The notes beneath the pieces were generated by a model. That model saw only the letters and a program-made list of their open reading frames with translations, was not told where the DNA came from and did no database searches. DNA of 64,000 nt. Origin: Streptomyces calvus (lineage in GTDB: Bacteria; Actinomycetota; Actinomycetes; Streptomycetales; Streptomycetaceae). The translations under genes were made by a program, and so were the position numbers. Shown piece by piece: positions 42,618 through 50,539 of this stretch. The stretch is taken from NCBI RefSeq assembly GCF_006782915.1, contig NZ_VCNP01000056.1, forward strand, positions 1-64,000. The letters are read 5' to 3'. Position 1 is the stretch's first letter. Every line of letters starts with the position of its first letter.

Positions 42618-43553
42618 ATGGACCTCGACGCCGTCCGCACCTTCCTCCTCGCCGCCGAGGCGGGGCAGTTCCAGGAGGCCGCCGCCGAGCTGGCCGTCAC
42701 CCAGCAGGCCGTCTCCAAACGCATCGCCGCGCTGGAGCGCACCCTCGGCGTGCGCCTGTTCACCCGTACGCCGCGCGGTGTCGAGCTCACCATCGACGGG
42801 CAGGCGTTCCTGCCCCACGCGCGCGAACTGCTGCGCGCCGCCGACCGGGCCGCCGCCTCCGTGCGTCCCGGCCGCCGCCCCCTGCGCGTGGACGTGATCA
42901 ACCTGCGCGGCGCGACCTCCGGCCTGATGCGCGGCTTCCACCGCGCGCATCCCGGGATCGACCTCGACGTGGTGAAGCTGTTCGACGTCGGCACGGCCGT
43001 CGCCGCCCTCCGGTCCGGTGAGATCGACGCGTCCTTCCGCGCCGTCGCCGCGCCCGGCCGGCCCCTGCCCGACGACATCGCGTCCGTCCGGGTGCTCGAC
43101 GAGCCGCTCCACCTCCTCACCGGCCCCGCCCACGCGCTGGCGGGCGCCCGTTCGGTGACCCTCGCCGGGCTCGCCGGGCACCGGATCTGGATGCCCGGCA
43201 TCGTCCCCGGAACCGAGTGGGCCGCCTACTACGACGACCTCGTCGCCGCGTTCGGCCTCACCATCGAGGCGACCGGCCCCAACTTCGGTTCGGACGCGCT
43301 CCTCGACACGGTCGCCGACACCCCGGCCCTGGCCACCTTCATGGGTGATCACCCCCGCCTCGTCCGGCCCGCCGGCCACGGCCTGCGCCGTATCCCGGTG
43401 ACCGACCCGACGCCCGTCTACCCGCACGCGCTCCTCTGGCACCGCGACAACCCCCACCCCGCACTGGCCGCCCTCCGCGCCCACCTCGCCGCCACGGCCG
43501 CCGGCCACGACGCCGCCGGGACCTGGACGCCGGACTGGGTGATCCCTCGCTGA
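42618..43553 (+). CDS. LysR-family regulator
   Basis: A 311-residue LysR regulator. The helix-turn-helix is at residues 1-60 (FQEAAAELAVTQQAVSKRIA) with the LysR hinge (LGVRLFTRTPRGVELT), then an effector-binding domain. It is divergent from the MFS pump and probably controls it. No ribosome site precedes the ATG; the transcript appears leaderless. Confidence 0.88.
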   Translation: MDLDAVRTFLLAAEAGQFQEAAAELAVTQQAVSKRIAALERTLGVRLFTRTPRGVELTIDGQAFLPHARELLRAADRAAASVRPGRRPLRVDVINLRGATSGLMRGFHRAHPGIDLDVVKLFDVGTAVAALRSGEIDASFRAVAAPGRPLPDDIASVRVLDEPLHLLTGPAHALAGARSVTLAGLAGHRIWMPGIVPGTEWAAYYDDLVAAFGLTIEATGPNFGSDALLDTVADTPALATFMGDHPRLVRPAGHGLRRIPVTDPTPVYPHALLWHRDNPHPALAALRAHLAATAAGHDAAGTWTPDWVIPR

Positions 43554-43671
43554 CCGCCGCGACGGCGGCCGGGGCGGTGACCGTGGTGAAGGCGCGGGCA
43601 TGGGCCGCGTGCGACCCGGGCAGTGACCTGCCGGGCCCGGTTCGGCGGGCCTCGGGTGCGAGCGGATGACC

Positions 43672-43707
43672 ATTGCATAAATCTGCATCGCTGCGTATAG
43701 TCATGCC
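43672..43707 (+). promoter_or_regulatory. ARG boxes and promoter of argC
   Basis: TGCATAAATCTGCAT (43674-43688) is an ARG-box-like palindrome; a second, weaker one TGCGTATAGTCATGCC follows at 43692-43707. TATAGT (43696-43701) is a good minus-10 box inside it, so ArgR binding would block transcription of argCJBDR when arginine is plentiful. Confidence 0.75.
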
Positions 43708-43724
43708 ATCGAGGAGGAGGTTCC

Positions 43725-44753
43725 ATGACCGTACGTGCCGCAGTGGCCGGAGCCAGCGGGTACGCGGGAGGCGAACTGCTGCGTCTGCTGCTCGCCCACC
43801 CCGGGATCGAGATCGGCGCCCTGACCGGCAACTCCAACGCCGGACAGCGGCTCGGCGCGCTCCAGCCGCACCTGCTGCCGCTCGCCGACCGCATCCTGGA
43901 ACCCACCACGCCCGAGGTCCTCGCCGGACACGAGGTCGTCTTCCTCGCGCTGCCGCACGGACAGTCGGCCGCCGTCGCCGAACAGCTCGGCCCGGACGTG
44001 CTCGTGATCGACATGGGCGCCGACTTCCGGCTGAAGGACGCCGCCGACTGGGAGCGGTTCTACGGCTCCCCGCACGCCGGCACCTGGCCGTACGGCCTGC
44101 CCGAACTGCCGGGTGCCCGCGCCGCGCTGGAGGGGTCCAAGCGCGTCGCGGTGCCCGGTTGCTACCCGACCGCGGTGTCCCTGGCGCTCTTCCCGGCGTA
44201 CGCCGCCTCGCTCGCCGAGCCCGAGGCCGTGATCGTCGCCGCCTCCGGCACCTCCGGCGCCGGCAAGGCGCCCAAGCCGCACCTGCTGGGCAGCGAGGTC
44301 ATGGGCTCCATGTCGCCGTACGGCGTCGGCGGCGGCCACCGGCACACCCCCGAGATGATGCAGAACCTCGGCGCGGTCGCCGGCGAGCCGGTCTCCGTCT
44401 CCTTCACCCCGACCCTCGCGCCGATGCCCCGCGGCATCCTCGCCACCTGCACCGCCAAGGCGAAGCCCGGCGTCACCGCCGACTCCGTCCGCGCCGCCTA
44501 CGAGAAGGCCTACGCCGACGAACCGTTCGTGCACCTGCTGCCCGAGGGCCAGTGGCCCGCGACGGCGTCCGTCCACGCTTCCAACGCTGTTCAGGTGCAG
44601 GTCGCGTACGACGCGGACGCGGGGCGGATCATCGCGATCAGCGCCATCGACAACCTGACCAAGGGCACCGCGGGCGGTGCCGTCCAGAGCATGAACCTGG
44701 CCCTCGGTCTCGACGAGACCACCGGGCTGACGACGATCGGCGTCGCGCCGTGA
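43725..44753 (+). CDS. argC: N-acetyl-gamma-glutamyl-phosphate reductase
   Basis: A 342-residue enzyme that reduces N-acetylglutamyl phosphate to the semialdehyde with NADPH. It has the cofactor motif GASGYAGGELLRLL at the N terminus and catalytic Cys146 in VPGCYPTA, with HRHTPEM near 205. It heads argCJBDR. GAGGAGGAGG precedes the ATG. Its stop overlaps a small reading frame (GTGA) that runs to argJ. Confidence 0.96.
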   Translation: MTVRAAVAGASGYAGGELLRLLLAHPGIEIGALTGNSNAGQRLGALQPHLLPLADRILEPTTPEVLAGHEVVFLALPHGQSAAVAEQLGPDVLVIDMGADFRLKDAADWERFYGSPHAGTWPYGLPELPGARAALEGSKRVAVPGCYPTAVSLALFPAYAASLAEPEAVIVAASGTSGAGKAPKPHLLGSEVMGSMSPYGVGGGHRHTPEMMQNLGAVAGEPVSVSFTPTLAPMPRGILATCTAKAKPGVTADSVRAAYEKAYADEPFVHLLPEGQWPATASVHASNAVQVQVAYDADAGRIIAISAIDNLTKGTAGGAVQSMNLALGLDETTGLTTIGVAP

Positions 44754-44845
44754 GCGACGCCCGCGCAGCCACCGGGCCGCAGACGACCACGACGCCCGCA
44801 CCCTCGCACCGCGCGGGCGGAGAAGCCAACGAGGAGACACAGTGA
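44750..44845 (+). CDS. Possible 31-residue bridging ORF between argC and argJ
   Basis: A GTG at 44750 overlaps the argC stop (GTGA), and the frame runs 31 codons without interruption to a TGA at 44843-44845 that overlaps the argJ start (GTGA). The product would be Ser/Thr/Pro-rich with no known domain (TTTTPAPSHRAGGE). It could be a real small protein or simply a way for ribosomes to travel from argC to argJ. It may equally be chance. Confidence 0.3.
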   Translation: MSDARAATGPQTTTTPAPSHRAGGEANEETQ

Positions 44846-45993
44846 GTGTGACGGCCGCGAAGGGATTCACGGCGGCGGGCATCGCCGCCGGAATCAAGGA
44901 GAACGGCAACCCCGACCTGGCCCTCGTGGTCAACAACGGACCCCGCCGCGCCGCCGCCGGCGTCTTCACCTCCAACCGCGTCAAGGCCGCGCCGGTGCTC
45001 TGGTCCGAGCAGGTGCTCAAGAGCGGGCAGCTGTCCGCCGTCGTCCTCAACTCCGGCGGCGCCAACGCCTGCACCGGCCCCAAGGGCTTCCAGGACACCC
45101 ACGCCACCGCGGAGAAGGCCGCCGAGGTGCTCGGCTGCGGCGCCGGCGAGGTCGCCGTCTGCTCCACCGGCCTCATCGGCGTGCTGCTGCCCATGGACAA
45201 GCTGCTCCCCGGGGTCGCGACGGCCGCCGCCGCGCTGTCCGAGCACGGCGGCGAGAAGGCCGCCATCGCCATCAAGACCACCGACACCGTGCACAAGACG
45301 TCCGTCGTCACCCGGGACGGCTGGACCGTCGGCGGCATGGCCAAGGGCGCCGGCATGCTCGCCCCCGGCCTCGCCACCATGCTGGTCGTCCTCACCACCG
45401 ACGCCGACCTCGACAGCGCCACCCTCGACAAGGCCCTGCGCGATGCCACGAAGGTCACCTTCGACCGCGTCGACTCCGACGGCTGCATGTCCACCAACGA
45501 CACCGTCCTGCTGCTCGCCTCCGGCGCCGCCGGAGTCACCCCCGGCTACGACGAGTTCGCCGAGGCCGTCCGGGCCGTCTGCGACGACCTCGGCCAGCAG
45601 CTCATCCGCGACGCCGAGGGCGCCAGCAAGGACATCAAGGTCGAAGTGATCAACGCCGCGACCGAGGACGACGCCGTCGAGGTGGGCCGCTCCATCGCCC
45701 GCAACAACCTCCTGAAGTGCGCCATCCACGGCGAGGACCCCAACTGGGGCCGCGTCCTGTCCGCCATCGGCACCACGTCCGCCGCCTTCGAGCCCGACCG
45801 GCTCAACGTCGCCATCAACGGCGTCTGGGTCTGCCGCGACGGCGGCGTCGGCGAGGACCGCGACCTGGTCGACATGCGCTACCGCGAGGTCCACATCGTC
45901 GCCGACCTCGCCGCCGGCGAGCAGACCGCCACCATCTGGACCAACGACCTCACCGCCGACTACGTCCACGAGAACAGCGCCTACTCCTCATGA
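44842..45993 (+). CDS. argJ: Bifunctional ornithine acetyltransferase / N-acetylglutamate synthase
   Basis: A 383-residue ArgJ that recycles acetyl from N-acetylornithine to glutamate. It self-cleaves before Thr179 in GMLAPGLATMLVV, the new N-terminal Thr being the nucleophile. The GTG at 44842 follows GAGGAG. It overlaps argB by 4 nt. Whether it also uses acetyl-CoA cannot be told from sequence. Confidence 0.95.
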   Translation: MSVTAAKGFTAAGIAAGIKENGNPDLALVVNNGPRRAAAGVFTSNRVKAAPVLWSEQVLKSGQLSAVVLNSGGANACTGPKGFQDTHATAEKAAEVLGCGAGEVAVCSTGLIGVLLPMDKLLPGVATAAAALSEHGGEKAAIAIKTTDTVHKTSVVTRDGWTVGGMAKGAGMLAPGLATMLVVLTTDADLDSATLDKALRDATKVTFDRVDSDGCMSTNDTVLLLASGAAGVTPGYDEFAEAVRAVCDDLGQQLIRDAEGASKDIKVEVINAATEDDAVEVGRSIARNNLLKCAIHGEDPNWGRVLSAIGTTSAAFEPDRLNVAINGVWVCRDGGVGEDRDLVDMRYREVHIVADLAAGEQTATIWTNDLTADYVHENSAYSS

Positions 45994-46892
45994 CCACCAC
46001 GCGTAAGCACACCGCGCTGCCCAAGGCGCAGATCCTCATCGAGGCCCTGCCCTGGCTGACCCGGCACCACGGGAAGACCGTCGTCATCAAGTTCGGCGGC
46101 AACGCCATGGTGGACGAGGACCTCAAGGCCGCGTTCGCCCAGGACGTGGTCTTCCTGCGGCACGCCGGCCTCAAACCGGTCGTCGTGCACGGCGGCGGAC
46201 CCCAGATCAGCGCCGCCCTCGACCGGCACGGCATCGTCAGCGAGTTCAAGGCCGGCCTGCGCGTCACCACCGAGGACGCCATGGACGTCGTACGGATGGT
46301 GCTCGCCGGACAGGTGCAGCGGGAACTGGTCGGGCTGCTCAACCGGCACGGGCCGTTCGCCGTCGGCCTCACCGGCGAGGACGCGCACACCCTCACCGCC
46401 ACCAAACACCGGCCCCGCATCGACGGCGAGCCGGTCGACATCGGCCGGGTCGGCGAGATCACCGCCATCGACACCGGCGCGATCGAGGCGCTGCTCGCCG
46501 ACGGCCGCATCCCGGTCGTCTCCTCGATCGCCCGCAGCCAGGACGACCACCACGTCTACAACGTCAACGCCGACACCGCGGCCGCGGCACTCGCCGCCGC
46601 ACTCGGCGCCGAGACCCTCATGGTCCTCACGGATGTCGAGGGCCTCTACGAGGACTGGCCCAACAGCGACGAGGTGATCAGCCGCCTCACCGCGTCCCAG
46701 CTCGAAAAACTCCTGCCGGAACTGTCCTCGGGCATGGTGCCGAAGATGGAGGGCTGCCTGCACGCCGTGCGTAACGGCGTCACCACCGCCCGCGTCATCG
46801 ACGGCCGGGTCCAGCACTCGATCCTGCTGGAGATCTTCACGGACGAGGGCATCGGCACCATGGTCGTGCCCGACGAACAGGGGGAGTCGTGA
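45990..46892 (+). CDS. argB: Acetylglutamate kinase
   Basis: A 300-residue amino-acid kinase, the usual arginine-feedback control point. It has the phosphate-binding KFGGNAMVD, substrate site VVHGGGPQIS, and NVNADTAAAALA. The N-terminal helix before residue 20 is of the kind that makes arginine-sensitive hexamers. It overlaps argJ and argD by 4 nt each. Confidence 0.96.
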   Translation: MTTTRKHTALPKAQILIEALPWLTRHHGKTVVIKFGGNAMVDEDLKAAFAQDVVFLRHAGLKPVVVHGGGPQISAALDRHGIVSEFKAGLRVTTEDAMDVVRMVLAGQVQRELVGLLNRHGPFAVGLTGEDAHTLTATKHRPRIDGEPVDIGRVGEITAIDTGAIEALLADGRIPVVSSIARSQDDHHVYNVNADTAAAALAAALGAETLMVLTDVEGLYEDWPNSDEVISRLTASQLEKLLPELSSGMVPKMEGCLHAVRNGVTTARVIDGRVQHSILLEIFTDEGIGTMVVPDEQGES

Positions 46893-48094
46893 CCAACGAA
46901 GAGCTGACCCAGCGCTGGCAGGGCGCGCTCATGAACAACTACGGCACCCCGCGCCTGCCGCTCGTACGCGGCGAGGGCGCCCGGGTGTGGGACGCCGACG
47001 GCCGGGAGTACGCCGACTTCGTGGGCGGCATCGCCGTCAACGCGCTCGGCCACGCCCACCCGGCCGTCGTCGAGGCCGTCAGCCGGCAGATCGCCTCGCT
47101 CGGCCACGTCTCCAACCTGTTCGTCGCCGAACCGCCCGTCGCCCTCGCCGAACGGCTGATCCAGCTCTTCGGCCGCGAGGGCCGGGTCTACTTCTGCAAC
47201 TCGGGCGCCGAGGCCAACGAGGCCGCGTTCAAGATCGGCCGGCTGACCGGGCGGACCCACATGGTCGCCACCGACGGCGGCTTCCACGGCCGCACCATGG
47301 GCTCCCTCGCGCTCACCGGCCAGCCCGCCAAACGGCAGCCGTTCCTGCCGCTGCCCGGCGACGTCACACACGTCCCGTACGGCGACGCGCAGGCGCTGGC
47401 CGCCGCGGTCACCGAGGACACCGCACTGGTGATCATCGAGCCGGTCCAGGGCGAGAACGGGGTCGTCGTGCCCCCGGCCGGCTACCTGAAGGCGGCCCGC
47501 GCCATCACGGCCGCCACGGGCGCGCTGCTCGTGCTGGACGAGGTGCAGACCGGCATCGGCCGCACCGGCAACTGGTTCGAGTACCAGGCCCACGAAGGAG
47601 TCCTGCCGGACGTCGTCACGCTCGCCAAGGGACTCGGCGGCGGACTGCCGCTCGGCGCCACCGTCGCCTTCGGACGCGCCGCCGACCTGCTGCAGCCCGG
47701 TCAGCACGGCACGACCTTCGGCGGCAACCCGGTCGCCTGCGCCGCCGGACTCGCCGTCGTCGACACCATCGCCAACGACGGACTGCTGGACAACGTCAAG
47801 CGGCAGGGCGAGAAACTGCGCGCCGGAATCGAGGCGCTCGGCCACGCCCTGGTCGACCATGTCCGGGGCGCGGGCCTCCTCCTGGGTATCGTGCTCACCG
47901 AGCCGCTCGCGCCCCAGGTGCAACAGGCGGCTCAGGACGCCGGATTCCTCGTGAACGCGCCCGCCCCCGATGTCGTACGGCTCATGCCGCCGCTGACCCT
48001 CGGGGACGACGTGGTGGACGCCTTCCTCGGGGCGCTGCCCGGCATCCTGGACGAGGCCGGCAGGCCGGGCGGGGAAGGACGATCCGGAGAATGA
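46889..48094 (+). CDS. argD: Acetylornithine aminotransferase
   Basis: A 401-residue class III aminotransferase. PLP Lys247 is in VTLAKGLGGGLPLG; FCNSGAEANEAAFK and LVLDEVQTGIGRTG are cofactor motifs. It converts N-acetylglutamate semialdehyde to N-acetylornithine. The GTG start overlaps the argB stop; argR follows after 7 bp. Confidence 0.96.
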   Translation: MTNEELTQRWQGALMNNYGTPRLPLVRGEGARVWDADGREYADFVGGIAVNALGHAHPAVVEAVSRQIASLGHVSNLFVAEPPVALAERLIQLFGREGRVYFCNSGAEANEAAFKIGRLTGRTHMVATDGGFHGRTMGSLALTGQPAKRQPFLPLPGDVTHVPYGDAQALAAAVTEDTALVIIEPVQGENGVVVPPAGYLKAARAITAATGALLVLDEVQTGIGRTGNWFEYQAHEGVLPDVVTLAKGLGGGLPLGATVAFGRAADLLQPGQHGTTFGGNPVACAAGLAVVDTIANDGLLDNVKRQGEKLRAGIEALGHALVDHVRGAGLLLGIVLTEPLAPQVQQAAQDAGFLVNAPAPDVVRLMPPLTLGDDVVDAFLGALPGILDEAGRPGGEGRSGE

Positions 48095-48101
48095 GACGAC
48101 G

Positions 48102-48641
48102 ATGAGCCAGGAGCAGGACCAGGGCCAGCACGCCGGGCCTGCCGTGCCGCAGACGCGCACCGCACGCCACCGCCGGATCGTGGACATCCTCAACCGGCAA
48201 CCGGTGCGCAGCCAGAGCCAGTTGGCGAAACTCCTCGCCGACGACGGGCTGAGCGTCACCCAGGCGACGCTCTCCCGGGACCTGGACGAGCTGAACGCGG
48301 TGAAGATCCGCAACACCGACGGCGACCTCATCTACGCGGTGCCGAGCGAAGGAGGGTTCCGCACGCCCCGCGCGCCGCTGGGGGAGTCCGCCAAGGAGGA
48401 GCGGATGCGGCGGCTCTCCCAGGAGCTGCTGATCTCCGCGGAGGCCTCGGCGAACCTGGTGGTCCTGCGCACCCCGCCCGGCGCGGCGCAGTTCCTCGCC
48501 TCGGCCATCGACCAGGCGGAACTGCACGACATCCTCGGCACCATCGCCGGCGACGACACGCTGCTGCTGATCAGCAGGGAGCCGACGGGCGGGCAGGCGC
48601 TGGCGGAGCACCTGCTGCGGCTCGCCCAGAACGGGCACTGA
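48102..48641 (+). CDS. argR: Arginine repressor
   Basis: A 179-residue ArgR. The N-terminal winged helix (RSQSQLAKLLADDGLSVTQA) binds ARG boxes; the C-terminal domain (GAAQFLASAIDQAELHDILG, GDDTLLLI) forms the arginine-binding hexamer. It closes argCJBDR and so is under its own control, and should also act at argG in this window. The Gln-rich N-terminal extension is longer than in E. coli. Confidence 0.95.
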   Translation: MSQEQDQGQHAGPAVPQTRTARHRRIVDILNRQPVRSQSQLAKLLADDGLSVTQATLSRDLDELNAVKIRNTDGDLIYAVPSEGGFRTPRAPLGESAKEERMRRLSQELLISAEASANLVVLRTPPGAAQFLASAIDQAELHDILGTIAGDDTLLLISREPTGGQALAEHLLRLAQNGH

Positions 48642-48769
48642 GGCCGGAACCGTGCGGACGCTGACGGTTCGCGCGGGGCGGGCGCTGACGGCTTGTGCGG
48701 AAGGGGCGCTCGCCGGCAACGGTCGCTGAGGAGCGGGCTGAGGTGCGGGGCCGTGGACCGCGGCCCGGT

Positions 48770-49570
48770 TCACCCCAGCCAGGCCGCCAGCCCGCCGGTG
48801 CAGCGGACCTCGTCGCCCGCCGTGACGAGCAGGGCCTCGGCGTCCGGCAGCGACTCCAGCCAGCCGAGGGCCCCTCGCGAACCCATCGCGAAGGCCGCCG
48901 TGGCCCAGCAGTCGGCCCAGGTCAGCCGGGGCGCGACGACGGTCACGGCGACCAGGTCGGTGACCGCGGAACGGCCGGTGCGAGGGTCGACGATGTGCTC
49001 ACCGCGCTCCACGGTGCCCGAGGTGGCCACGGCCAGCTCCGCCGCGCCGGCCGCGGAGACGACGGCGGCCAGAGCGCCGGGGCGCAGCGGGTCCGACACA
49101 CCGACCCGCCACGGCCGGTCCGCCCCCGGCACGCCCAGCAGCTGGACGTCGCCGCCGCCGTTGACGCTCACCCCCGCCGCCCCGGCCCCGGCGATCCGCC
49201 GCGCCGCCCGCTCGGCGGCCCAGCCCTTGACGATCCCGGTCGGGTCGAGACGGCCCCGGTAGCGAGGGCTGAACCAGCCGTCGCTCACCCGTTCCGCCTC
49301 CGCGGCCAGCTCCAGCACCTCCGCGACCTCGGGATCGCACTCCCCGAGCGTCAGCTCCCCGCGGGCCAGCCGGGAGACCTGGCTGTCGTCGCGGTAGGTG
49401 CTGAACACCTCGTCCACCCGGTGCAGTTCGGCGACCGCCGCCTGCAGTGCGGCGCGGACGGCGGCGGGTTCCCCGCCGCGGACGTCGAAGGAGAAGACGG
49501 TCCCCATCGTCTCCTCCGCGTGACGCACCGCGGCGGGAGTCCCGGCGGACTCGTCCACCGCGTCAGCCAC
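48770..49570 (-). CDS. apbE: FAD:protein FMN transferase (ApbE)
   Basis: A 266-residue ApbE-type flavin transferase that attaches FMN through phosphodiester bonds to Ser/Thr in SGAT motifs of exported proteins. It has METMGTVFSF-like start (EETMGTVFSFDVRG), SVNGGGDVQLLG and the metal-binding DCWATAAFAMG. No obvious export signal. The GTG at 49570 overlaps the FMN-binding gene by 8 nt, which encodes its likely substrate. Confidence 0.87.
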   Translation of the reverse strand: MADAVDESAGTPAAVRHAEETMGTVFSFDVRGGEPAAVRAALQAAVAELHRVDEVFSTYRDDSQVSRLARGELTLGECDPEVAEVLELAAEAERVSDGWFSPRYRGRLDPTGIVKGWAAERAARRIAGAGAAGVSVNGGGDVQLLGVPGADRPWRVGVSDPLRPGALAAVVSAAGAAELAVATSGTVERGEHIVDPRTGRSAVTDLVAVTVVAPRLTWADCWATAAFAMGSRGALGWLESLPDAEALLVTAGDEVRCTGGLAAWLG

Positions 49571-50432
49571 CGGCCCGGTCCAGCGCCGACTGGAGCGACT
49601 GCTTGTACCCGGCGCTGGTGTAGGTGGCGCCGGACACGGCGTCGATGTCCGCGTTCCCGCCCGCCACGGCCGCCCGGTTGAGCTTCGGTACGGCGTCGGA
49701 GGTGATCCGGTCGCTCTGTCCGCCACGGGGCGCCTGGACCGCCTCGGCCCTGGTGATCCTTCCGCCGTTGACGGTGATCCGCGCCTGCACCGGCCCGTAC
49801 CGGGTCTGCGCCGCGTCGCCGGTGACGGTCCGGGCGGCCCGCTCACCGCCCGCCTCCCCGGAGCCGGACCCTCCGGACCCTCCAGACTCTCCGGACCCTC
49901 CAGACTCTCCGGACGAGCCCGATGAGCCTGACGAGCCCGACGAGCCGGCCGGTCCCGAGGACCCCGGCGCCCCGGAGTCCCCGGCCGCCCGCGCCTTGTC
50001 GAGCGCCGACTGGAGCGACTGCTTGTACCCGGTGCTGGTGTAGGTGGCGCCGGACACGGCGTCGATGTCCGCGCCCTGCGCGGTGACGACCGCCCGGTTG
50101 AGCCGGGGCACGGCGTTGGAGGTGATCCGGTCGCTCTGCCCGCCCGCGGGTGCCCGGACCGCCTCCGCCTTGGTGATCCTTCCGCCGCTCACCGTCAGCC
50201 GGACCTGCACCGCGCCGTACTGGGTGCGGGCCGCGTCGCCGGTGACCGTGCCGTCCCCGACGGGCCGGGCCCCGCCCTGCGGGGACCCGGCCGCCGCGGG
50301 CGGGACGGAACCGCCGGCCGCGGCGGCCGAGCCCGGATCGGACGCCGGTTTGAGCGACAGCAGCAGCACGATGCCGGAGACGGTGGCGGCGGTCGCGAGG
50401 ACGGCACGCCGGACGGGATGGGACTTCCTCAT
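49563..50432 (-). CDS. Exported double FMN-binding-domain protein
   Basis: A 289-residue protein with an N-terminal signal anchor (RAVLATAATVSGIVLLLSL), then two FMN_bind domains (about 65-150 and 205-288). Each has the flavinylation motif DIDAVSGATYTS near its end, so ApbE could attach two FMN groups. A Gly/Ser-rich linker joins them (about 160-190). Placed between ApbE and a ferric-reductase-like membrane protein, it should carry electrons outside the membrane. The two domains are close copies, a tandem duplication. Confidence 0.88.
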   Translation of the reverse strand: MRKSHPVRRAVLATAATVSGIVLLLSLKPASDPGSAAAAGGSVPPAAAGSPQGGARPVGDGTVTGDAARTQYGAVQVRLTVSGGRITKAEAVRAPAGGQSDRITSNAVPRLNRAVVTAQGADIDAVSGATYTSTGYKQSLQSALDKARAAGDSGAPGSSGPAGSSGSSGSSGSSGESGGSGESGGSGGSGSGEAGGERAARTVTGDAAQTRYGPVQARITVNGGRITRAEAVQAPRGGQSDRITSDAVPKLNRAAVAGGNADIDAVSGATYTSAGYKQSLQSALDRAGG

Positions 50433-50441
50433 CGCTTCTCG

Positions 50442-50533
50442 AGCTCCTGACGGGTGTGGACGACAGCTCCTGACGGGTGCGGACGACAGCTCCTGACGGG
50501 TGTGAACGACAGCTCCTGGCGGGGTGGACGGCC
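50442..50533 (-). repeat. 23-bp tandem repeats carrying SD-like sequence
   Basis: Three near-identical 23-bp units (50442-50464, 50465-50487, 50488-50510) and a degenerate fourth. On the coding strand of the FMN-binding gene each contains CAGGAGCT, so the leader presents repeated Shine-Dalgarno-like sites, the last 11 nt before the ATG at 50432. Confidence 0.85.
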
Positions 50534-50539
50534 CGTCGC

